NCBI GenBank assembly: GCA_017989575.1
Contig: JAGNPP010000110.1
Coordinates: 1-7,850, forward strand
Reading direction: 5' to 3'
Source of the DNA: Chryseobacterium sp.
Lineage (GTDB): Bacteria; Bacteroidota; Bacteroidia; Flavobacteriales; Weeksellaceae
DNA: 7,850 nucleotides
Part shown: piece after piece, positions 1 to 6,299 of the stretch
Position numbering within the stretch: the first letter of the stretch is position 1
Layout: each line of letters starts with the position of its first letter
Translations under genes and position numbers: made by a program
The notes under the pieces: model-generated
Seen by the model: the letters and a program-made list of their open reading frames with translations, nothing else
What the model was told of the DNA's origin: nothing
The model's database searches: none

Positions 1-273
1 TGTGTACAGCCTTTCCGGATGGATGATTTTTTCTTTCTGAATTGTGATTTCGGTTTTGAGTCTTTCGAAATCGCCAACCAGTTTGTCATCATTTTTATCG
101 TTGTCGTATTTTTCCATTTCATCAAGGACTTTATCCGCAATCAATCTGGCTTGTCGAGTCAGATCTTTTTCTTCCAATCGGTAGGAGTTGTGGATGTAAT
201 ACGCCTGCAATGCAACCAGAACAATCAGGCTGAATGTGAACAAAATGACGGTGATGTTTCTCTTGCGATTCAT
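1..273 (-). CDS. Probable sensor histidine kinase, N-terminal part (cut by the left edge)
   Basis: The first 91 codons of a minus-strand gene, open to the window edge. The protein starts MNRKRNITVILF and has one hydrophobic membrane segment at about residues 7-24. A charged, probably periplasmic helical stretch follows (YRLEEKDLTRQARLIADKV, residues 33-51), then a D/K/E-rich region. A short basic start, one membrane helix and an amphipathic extracytoplasmic helix are typical of the sensor part of flavobacterial histidine kinases. The catalytic HisKA and HATPase domains would lie outside the window, so the kinase call is inference. The start is well fixed: an in-frame TGA lies two codons upstream (277-279) and the next Met (residue 46) would lose the membrane helix. 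It is divergent from the outer membrane protein gene at 384, with 110 bp between them. A response-regulator gene would be expected next to it, beyond the left edge. It could also be another single-pass sensor such as an anti-sigma factor or methyl-accepting protein. Confidence 0.6.
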   Translation of the reverse strand, partial: MNRKRNITVILFTFSLIVLVALQAYYIHNSYRLEEKDLTRQARLIADKVLDEMEKYDNDKNDDKLVGDFERLKTEITIQKEKIIHPERLYT

Positions 274-277
274 ACTT

Positions 278-285
278 CAAAAATA
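278..285 (-). promoter_or_regulatory. Candidate -7 promoter element for the kinase gene
   Basis: Read on the minus strand this is TATTTTTG, a perfect match to the Bacteroidota -7 consensus TAnnTTTG. It ends only 4 bp before the ATG at 273, so a transcript from it would have almost no leader. I see no TTG at the usual 17-23 bp upstream; the nearest lies about 15 bp away. It may be a real leaderless or near-leaderless promoter, or a chance match in AT-rich DNA. Confidence 0.35.
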
Positions 286-309
286 CAATCAATTTTCTTT
301 CAAAAATGC

Positions 310-342
310 CATTAACCTTCCATTAACCGTTCATTAACAAAA
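310..342 (+). promoter_or_regulatory. Three CATTAAC direct repeats, 11 bp apart: candidate response-regulator binding site
   Basis: CATTAAC occurs at 310-316, 321-327 and 332-338, each start exactly 11 bp after the last. The four-base spacers differ (CTTC, CGTT, AAAA), so the heptamer is the conserved part. Direct repeats one helical turn apart are the known binding pattern of OmpR/PhoB-type response regulators, whose PhoB box has 11-bp units. The array lies between a likely sensor kinase and an outer membrane protein gene, about 42 bp upstream of the latter's ATG, which fits an activator site that replaces the -33 element. The repeats are seen directly; the regulator is inferred. Confidence 0.55.
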
Positions 343-360
343 CCTAAGTGCAAACTGTCT

Positions 361-368
361 CAATTTTG
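361..368 (+). promoter_or_regulatory. Weak candidate -7 element for the outer membrane protein gene
   Basis: CAATTTTG matches TAnnTTTG at all fixed positions except the first. It ends 15 bp before the ATG at 384 and starts 18 bp after the end of the third 11-bp repeat unit, so the repeats would cover the place of a -33 box. No TTG is found at the usual distance. A weak core promoter with an upstream repeat array is what an activator-dependent promoter would look like, but the match alone is poor. Confidence 0.3.
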
Positions 369-383
369 GAGAAAATTAATTAG

Positions 384-2738
384 ATGAAATTTTACACGAC
401 TATCTTGCTAATGTTCCCCATTTTTAGCTGGAGTCAGAATATTAAAGGTCACATTGAGAACGAAAAACAGGAACCAATCTCTGAAGGCATTATTCAGATT
501 AATGATAACAAAAATCTTTATCAATCGGATAAGAATGGAAATTTTATCATTAATGACATTGCGACTTTTCCAGTTTCATTAATTATCAAAAAATCTGGTT
601 TTCAGGATTATGAATTGACGCTGGAAGAAAGCGACTTATCTCTGAATATCGTTCTTAAAAAAGACACTCTGAACACGATAGAAGCGGTGACAATCAAAGC
701 GAATAAACCTCTATTGAAAAGGAAAATTGATAGATTGGAATTCAATATCGATAACACGCCACTTCAAAATCTGAACGCTTGGGACATTCTGAAAAGCACA
801 CCGAATGTTTTGGTGAAAAATGAAGAATTGAGCGTTCGCGGGAATTCGCAAATCATCGTCACCATCAATGATAAAAAAACTTTGATGACGCAGGAACAAT
901 TGAAACAACTTCTGGAAAACACCGATGGAAACAACGTTTCTTCTGTAGAAGTCATCACAAATCCGCCAGCGAAATACGAGGCTGAAGGAAGTGCGATCAT
1001 CAATATCAAAATGAAAAAAAATATTTTGTCCGGATACAAAGGCAGAATCTCGACCAGATATCACCAGTCGATTTACGCGAAAGGAATGATTGGGACTTCG
1101 CAGTCTTACAACACGGGAAAATGGCAGTTGAGCGGGAATTACAATTTTGTGACCGGCGATTATGTGAGAAAAAACTTTGATGTAGTGACTTTTGAAAATG
1201 ACCAAACGCGCTGGGAAAGCGATATGACGAGAAAAACTCACGCTCACGAACAGCATATTTACAATTTTTCCGGGCAATATGCTGTGGACAGTTTATCCAC
1301 CGTTCAGTTTGGTTTTGATGGTTACAATGCGCCGAGTAACAATGGACATTACAAGATTCCAACGAACATTTACAGCACAGTTACTAATGAAATCCAATCC
1401 AATTATTTGACTTCGAATCAGAAAAACCAGTTCAATAACAGTTTTAATTCTTATTTGGTTTTTGATAAAAAATTTGGAAACAATGATTTGACTTGGACCA
1501 ATAATTTCAGCACGAAAAAATTTAAGGAAGATCAGGAGATTGCGACTTTGCTCAATTTTGCCGACCAAGCAGAAACCAATAATCGATTTGCTAATTACAA
1601 TATTCAGAATATTTCGCTTTATTCATCGCAATTGGATTATCGTTTTTCTAATGACAAACTGACGGTGGAAAGTGGTTTGAAATACAGTTTTGTGAAGAAT
1701 CAAAATGATCTCAATTTCTTTGACGGAACCAGTGGAAAATTGATTCTGGATCTATCGAAAAGCAATTTTTTCAATTATAAAGAAAATATTTTCGCAGCTT
1801 ACGTTTCTTCCGAATACAAATGGAAAAAATGGGAAATGAAAGGCGGTTTGCGATCCGAAACTACCATTATCAAAACCAATTCTGACAATCCGGCTGTGGA
1901 AAACCAAACGACTAGAACCGGAATCTTCCCCACTTTCTATCTGATGTACAATTTGAAAGACGATCAGCAAATTGGATTTTCATATGGCAAAAGAATTGAC
2001 AGACCGAATTATGATTTCCTGAATCCATCGAAATCTTATTATAATTTGTATTCTTATTTTCAAGGTGATGCATATTTGAAATCAACGATTATTCATAATC
2101 TGAGTTTGACTTACACGGTGAAAAATTGGAATTTTGAAACGTACTACAGTTACATCAAAGATCCATCGATGGAAATCTCGGTTCAGAATCCAGAGACTTT
2201 TGAAACGGTTTACAATTACACCAACATAGATCACGGGCAAAATCTGGGAGCCAATCTCTCCAAAAGCTTCTCAATCAAACCTTTTTGGAAACTGAACATT
2301 TTTGCGATGGGAGAATATCAGCAAAATTATTTTATGGGAACGGACAACATTCTTTACAAAAATGATGTCTTCTTCTACCACGCCAATCTATCAACGCAAA
2401 TCACTTTGGACAAAGCGAAAACTTGGGATTTGAACATCAGTTACGTTTACAATTCTAAGACAATCCAAGGGTCTTTCAATATTTCCGATTCTCAGAATAC
2501 GAATATCATTATTAATAAAAAAATGTTTAGCAAGCGATTGGAAGCTGGTTTGGTTTTCAATGATATTTTCAGGACAGACAGGAATACTATTTCTACCAAT
2601 TATGCGAATCAAAATCAATATTTTAAGGATTATCGGGACACGCGTTATTTTATTATTAATCTGAAATATAACTTCGGAAACCAAAAAGTGAAAGACGCAA
2701 AATCCGGCAAGAAAACCGATGAGCAGAAACGATTTTAG
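384..2738 (+). CDS. Outer membrane beta-barrel protein (TonB-receptor-like, family 3 barrel with CarboxypepD_reg-like domain)
   Basis: A complete 784-residue protein. It has a signal peptide (residues 1-17, hydrophobic core TTILLMFPIF, likely cut in SWS|QN). A CarboxypepD_reg-like beta-sandwich follows at about 19-95, recognisable from the pattern IKGHI...PISEGIIQI...DKNGNFIIND. Next comes a TonB-receptor-like plug at about 96-213 with the family hallmark VEVITNPPAKYEAEGSAIINI (188-208). The rest is a beta-barrel of the kind Pfam calls OMP_b-brl_3; its signature lies near 530-585 (YGKRIDRPNYDFLNP, then YFQGDAYLKS). The last strand is RYFIINLKYNF (754-764), followed by a short basic tail. Relatives are called TonB-dependent receptors, but many lack a clear TonB box, and I see none here. 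The substrate cannot be read from the sequence. It is not a SusC-type receptor with a SusD partner, since the next gene is convergent and unrelated. The start at 384 gives a proper signal peptide; the leader has no clear Shine-Dalgarno, as is usual in this phylum. It is likely regulated through the CATTAAC repeats upstream and the divergent kinase. Confidence 0.85.
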   Translation: MKFYTTILLMFPIFSWSQNIKGHIENEKQEPISEGIIQINDNKNLYQSDKNGNFIINDIATFPVSLIIKKSGFQDYELTLEESDLSLNIVLKKDTLNTIEAVTIKANKPLLKRKIDRLEFNIDNTPLQNLNAWDILKSTPNVLVKNEELSVRGNSQIIVTINDKKTLMTQEQLKQLLENTDGNNVSSVEVITNPPAKYEAEGSAIINIKMKKNILSGYKGRISTRYHQSIYAKGMIGTSQSYNTGKWQLSGNYNFVTGDYVRKNFDVVTFENDQTRWESDMTRKTHAHEQHIYNFSGQYAVDSLSTVQFGFDGYNAPSNNGHYKIPTNIYSTVTNEIQSNYLTSNQKNQFNNSFNSYLVFDKKFGNNDLTWTNNFSTKKFKEDQEIATLLNFADQAETNNRFANYNIQNISLYSSQLDYRFSNDKLTVESGLKYSFVKNQNDLNFFDGTSGKLILDLSKSNFFNYKENIFAAYVSSEYKWKKWEMKGGLRSETTIIKTNSDNPAVENQTTRTGIFPTFYLMYNLKDDQQIGFSYGKRIDRPNYDFLNPSKSYYNLYSYFQGDAYLKSTIIHNLSLTYTVKNWNFETYYSYIKDPSMEISVQNPETFETVYNYTNIDHGQNLGANLSKSFSIKPFWKLNIFAMGEYQQNYFMGTDNILYKNDVFFYHANLSTQITLDKAKTWDLNISYVYNSKTIQGSFNISDSQNTNIIINKKMFSKRLEAGLVFNDIFRTDRNTISTNYANQNQYFKDYRDTRYFIINLKYNFGNQKVKDAKSGKKTDEQKRF

Positions 2739-2766
2739 GAATTAAGTTTATCAAAAATTGCACATA

Positions 2767-2805
2767 AAAAAAAGATCAGTCTTAACTTCCGACTGATCTT
2801 TTTTT
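2767..2805. terminator. Bidirectional intrinsic terminator between convergent genes
   Basis: GATCAGTC (2774-2781) and GACTGATC (2791-2798) form an 8-bp perfect stem around a 9-base loop. The stem is flanked by seven or more A on the left and seven T on the right, so pairing can extend to 15 bp. The T-run follows the hairpin on both strands, so it can end transcription of the outer membrane protein gene (stop at 2738) and of ccsBA (stop at 2826, minus strand). Confidence 0.88.
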
Positions 2806-2825
2806 ATTTTGAATAATCAAATATA

Positions 2826-5800
2826 TTAAGGCTCTACCTGAGTCCTTTTTTCTTGTTTTTCATTCAGTTTTTTGTACTTGAACCAAGCCAGAACTGATAA
2901 TAAAATCATATAACCAATGCTGATGTAAACCCAAAGTGGCAAAGGAATCGGATCTCCTTTTGCATAAGAATGCAGTCCGGATAAGTAATAATTCACACCA
3001 AAATAAGTCATTACCATTGAGCAAAACGCAAACATCGTTACAACATGGAAAGTGTATCTGCCTCTAAGTCCTGGAACCAATCTCATGTGAATTACAAAAG
3101 CATAAATCATAAGTGAGATAAATGCCCAAGTTTCTTTCGGATCCCAGCTCCAGTAGCGTCCCCAAGATTCATTCGCCCAAATACCACCGAGGAAGTTTCC
3201 AATTGTCCAAGTCAATAATCCTATGTTTAGGGACATTTCGCTCACGATTACAAGTTCCTTTAATGTGGTATCATTGTGTTTTAAGAAAGTCTTTTTGTTT
3301 GCAATGATGTAGAAAAATAAGGAAATCATCGCGATAATCATCGACAATCCGAAGAATCCATACGTGGAAGTAATAATTGCCACGTGAACGATTAACCAAT
3401 AAGATTTAAGAACCGGCACCAATGGTGTAATCTGCGGATCTAGAGCTGAACCACCGTGTGCAAATCCCATCATAATCACAGCCACCATAAATCCGGCTGC
3501 CGGAATCAATGCATTTGAGTTTCTGTACAATGCATAACCTGCCGTAATACCAACCCAGGAAATAAACACAATCGCTTCATAACCATTACTCCAAGGTGCG
3601 TGTCCAGAAACATACCATCTAGCAGCCAATCCTAGGAAATGCAAAATATAACCAATTGCTCCGATGTAAATAATGGCTTTAATAACCTTATTAAGAATTC
3701 TGCTCGGTCGGAACAGTTCTACAAAACCTAATATCAACGATAAACTTCCGATCACGGTGTAAAACATCAATAATTTTAAGTTGATGTCCAGCTTGTTCAT
3801 CAAAACTTCTATACTGACCTTTGCCTCAGAAGGCACGACATTCTTGCCCCACTTTTGCTGATATGCTTCTACTTTTTTCAGTTCTGCATCTGCTTTTGCC
3901 CAACCTCCGCCTTGCGTTGCCAGCAAAACACTGGATAGATATGGTCCTAATACTGCCTGTGCATCTGCGTCTGGTTCAAAAGTAGGCGTCATCACAGAAT
4001 TCCAAGTGTGATTGGAATCATTCTTCACGGGAATGGTTCGGAAATATTGATAAGACATAATTCCGTTCAGAACTTGTACTTTATCATTTAATTTGATGAC
4101 AGCTTCGTCGTACCTTGTTCTATCAGAAGCTTTTTTCCTGAAGGCTTCATTATAATCATCCTCCAAAACGAAACGAAGATTTCCACTTTTGTCCGCAGGG
4201 AATAGTTTGATTAAGCTTGTAAAACCTTCTTCTGTAGCTTTGGTTTTAAGCCTTAGATCTTTTCCAACTTTGCCTTTGGTTTCAATTTTAATGATATTGA
4301 CTTGAGCCCAAAACATAGGATCGATAGTCGCTGCCAAGAACCATTGATTGGCATCCAAATCCTGAAACTTGCTTTTGCCCGTCAGTTTATGAAGAATATC
4401 AAGAGCTTGTGTGTTGGCAGGAACAATACGGCCTTCGTAATTCTGAACTAATAAATAAGCAAATTTATCCGCGTGTTCTTTGCTGATGGTAATATTTTTC
4501 ACCATCTCGTCCGCATCCAAAACCATTGGATTCTTGTTGGGAGAAGCTGGTTTTGCTTCAGCAGAGTGAGAATGTCCTTCGTGACTTCCATCTTTCCCGT
4601 GCATATCAATCTCCTGAGCATTAACTCCGAAACTTAGTAGAATCAAAAGGACAGCAGTTGCTTTCTTCTTACTGATGGTTTTCAGCATTTTGTTTAGACT
4701 ATCGAATCTAGAACCTTTCCAGAACAACGTCACAAACAACCCAACAAAGAGGAATCCGTAACCGATGTAACTGATGAGAGTTCCCCAGAAATCGTGGTTT
4801 ACAGAAAGTACAGTTCCTTTTCTATCCGGGTCAAAACTTGCCTGGAAGAATCTGTAACCTTTATAATTTAGAACGTGATTCATATAGATTTTGTAAGGCG
4901 TCAGCTTGCCCTCGTCCACAATGCTGACGTGAGATTCGTATGCAGATGGCGAAGAACTTCCCGGGTAAGTTTCCATCACAAACTTATCCAATTTGAGAGA
5001 GAAAGGCTGTGTGTAATATACTTTTGGTCCAAATCCCAGCATCACATCCAGTCCATCCACTTTGATTTGTTTGTAGTTGTTCGGATTTCCTCTTTCTACA
5101 ACCAAATCAACAATTTGTTTTGTCTTTGGTCCAGAAACTTCTACTTTCAGCATATCCGGAACGTCTTTATCCTTTTGTTTGTCGCCTTCATAAGCGATTA
5201 GTTTTCCTTGTTTAGTTCCTTCAGGAATTACCAATTTTAATTGATCTATTGTGTAAAGACTTCTCAATACCAACGGTTGAAATTCATCTTTCTTAGTTGT
5301 TCCCGTTGCCTGAGTTGCCATAGTCATAAACACGGCATCAGTTGGTGTTTTGATGTAAAGCTGTCCATCTTTCTTTTGGAATTCTACTGCACCTTCGATC
5401 GCAGTTCTGTTAAAACTCACCAAAGTTCCGTTGATACTTTGAACATCACCTTCTGCCAAATAAATATTTTGTCTTCCACCAGTATCGCCTGTAGAAACCA
5501 AGTGTAAGAATTCTTTCCCAGCTTTTCCAGCTACCAAACTGTCTTTTTTTCTTTGAATATAATCCAATGCCTTAATCACAATCTTTTCTTTCCCAAGAAA
5601 ATCGTAAGTCGCCTGGAAATTGTGGTGAAGTGGTGACATCAAATATGGAACATCGTGATAATTTTGCTGTTCGCCTTTTTCCTCTATTTTGATTTTGAAG
5701 AAATGTTTATCGGTTATGATTTCGTTGGACGTTTCACCTTCGCGGATATGCATCGTTCCTTCGAAGCTGATATAACGTGTAATTGCACCACCAATGAATA

Positions 5801-6062
5801 TTAAAATAAAAGCCAAGTGAAAAACCAAAACCGGCCATTTTTCTCTACGGAAAAGTCGGTATCTTCCGATATTTCCAATGAAGTTAAGAATCAATAAAAA
5901 CATAATGGCCTCAAACCATTTGGCCTCATAAATAAGCGCTTTTGCAGTAGGCGTTCCGTAATCGTTTTCTATAAAAGTGGCAACCGCCATAGAAATTGCG
6001 AAAGCCAGCAGGAGAACTGCCATCGTTCGCGTAGAAATAAGAATATCCTGTATTTTTTTCAT
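2826..6062 (-). CDS. ccsBA: Fused cytochrome c biogenesis protein CcsBA (System II haem exporter and synthase)
   Basis: A 1078-residue inner membrane protein that exports haem and attaches it to CXXCH motifs of apocytochromes c in the periplasm. The ResB/CcsB half has three helices at about 12-31, 50-66 and 77-96, a large periplasmic domain (97-425) and a fourth helix (427-447). His82 in LVFHLAFILIFIGG fits the conserved TM-His1. A middle part follows: a signal-like helix (468-483), a His-rich stretch (488-499) and a soluble domain to about 760. The CcsA half (from 763) has further helices, the conserved SGHAPWSNGYEA (819-830), and the haem-binding WWD motif WGRYWSWDPKETW (967-979). His893 (YWLIVHV), His992 (VIHMR) and His1031 (GLHSY) fit P-His1, TM-His2 and P-His2, so the haem ligands look intact. 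The protein is longer than the roughly 940-residue Helicobacter CcsBA, mainly through the middle domain. I start it at ATG 6062 (MKKIQDIL); a TTG 21 bases upstream is in frame but overlaps the likely promoter. It stands alone as a transcription unit. The thiol-reducing partners of System II are not in the window. Confidence 0.93.
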   Translation of the reverse strand: MKKIQDILISTRTMAVLLLAFAISMAVATFIENDYGTPTAKALIYEAKWFEAIMFLLILNFIGNIGRYRLFRREKWPVLVFHLAFILIFIGGAITRYISFEGTMHIREGETSNEIITDKHFFKIKIEEKGEQQNYHDVPYLMSPLHHNFQATYDFLGKEKIVIKALDYIQRKKDSLVAGKAGKEFLHLVSTGDTGGRQNIYLAEGDVQSINGTLVSFNRTAIEGAVEFQKKDGQLYIKTPTDAVFMTMATQATGTTKKDEFQPLVLRSLYTIDQLKLVIPEGTKQGKLIAYEGDKQKDKDVPDMLKVEVSGPKTKQIVDLVVERGNPNNYKQIKVDGLDVMLGFGPKVYYTQPFSLKLDKFVMETYPGSSSPSAYESHVSIVDEGKLTPYKIYMNHVLNYKGYRFFQASFDPDRKGTVLSVNHDFWGTLISYIGYGFLFVGLFVTLFWKGSRFDSLNKMLKTISKKKATAVLLILLSFGVNAQEIDMHGKDGSHEGHSHSAEAKPASPNKNPMVLDADEMVKNITISKEHADKFAYLLVQNYEGRIVPANTQALDILHKLTGKSKFQDLDANQWFLAATIDPMFWAQVNIIKIETKGKVGKDLRLKTKATEEGFTSLIKLFPADKSGNLRFVLEDDYNEAFRKKASDRTRYDEAVIKLNDKVQVLNGIMSYQYFRTIPVKNDSNHTWNSVMTPTFEPDADAQAVLGPYLSSVLLATQGGGWAKADAELKKVEAYQQKWGKNVVPSEAKVSIEVLMNKLDINLKLLMFYTVIGSLSLILGFVELFRPSRILNKVIKAIIYIGAIGYILHFLGLAARWYVSGHAPWSNGYEAIVFISWVGITAGYALYRNSNALIPAAGFMVAVIMMGFAHGGSALDPQITPLVPVLKSYWLIVHVAIITSTYGFFGLSMIIAMISLFFYIIANKKTFLKHNDTTLKELVIVSEMSLNIGLLTWTIGNFLGGIWANESWGRYWSWDPKETWAFISLMIYAFVIHMRLVPGLRGRYTFHVVTMFAFCSMVMTYFGVNYYLSGLHSYAKGDPIPLPLWVYISIGYMILLSVLAWFKYKKLNEKQEKRTQVEP

Positions 6063-6080
6063 TATGAAAGTTATGATTTG

Positions 6081-6088
6081 CAAAAATA
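6081..6088 (-). promoter_or_regulatory. Candidate -7 promoter element of ccsBA
   Basis: On the minus strand this reads TATTTTTG, a perfect TAnnTTTG match, 18 bp before the ATG at 6062. A possible -33 TTG lies at 6114-6112, 23 bp upstream, at the upper end of the normal spacing. The element covers the alternative TTG start at 6083, which argues that translation begins at 6062. Confidence 0.55.
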
Positions 6089-6269
6089 GGGATGATAAAC
6101 CACAACGGCATCAAAAAAAACTGTTATTTGTCATTTTGGAAGGACGAAACGTTATTTTGAATCGTTCTTAATAAAGAGTTTTTTACTGAAAATTAGACTG
6201 CTAAAATTCAAGATGTTTCAAAAAAAATAAAAATAAGCCATAACAATTTATATCACTCGGAAAAAACAT

Positions 6270-6277
6270 TAAATTTG
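6270..6277 (+). promoter_or_regulatory. Candidate -7 promoter element of ftsK
   Basis: TAAATTTG is a perfect match to the Bacteroidota -7 consensus TAnnTTTG and ends 22 bp before the ftsK ATG at 6300. No TTG stands at the usual -33 distance; only the similar TTTA at 6247-6250 does. The rest of the divergent gap (6089-6269) is AT-rich with oligo-A runs. I see no other gene, RNA or strong hairpin in it. Confidence 0.5.
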
Positions 6278-6299
6278 CAACTATTGACCTTTTTTGAAA

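Noticed and set aside
19..315. 98-residue plus-strand open frame at the left edge
   Set aside because: It is antisense to the kinase N-terminus. Its F/I-rich start mirrors Lys/Asn-rich codons on the other strand.
711..1277. 188-residue open frame on the minus strand inside the outer membrane protein gene
   Set aside because: It lies wholly within a well-supported gene and has no family features. Its translation is a reverse-strand shadow with no promoter-like start.
2782..2790. TTAAC in the terminator loop, resembling the CATTAAC repeats
   Set aside because: It is a single copy without the leading CA and without 11-bp partners, so it is most likely coincidence.
4875..5201. 108-residue plus-strand open frame within ccsBA
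   Set aside because: It is antisense to the periplasmic ResB domain, whose family signals are clear; it has no recognisable domain.
6148..6166. AACG...CGTT inverted repeat in the ccsBA-ftsK gap
   Set aside because: The arms are only four bases and cannot be told from chance in a gap of this size.
6089..6269. Possible small RNA in the ccsBA-ftsK gap
   Set aside because: No stable long stem, no T-run after a hairpin and no strong internal promoter are visible; the gap is adequately explained by two divergent promoters.
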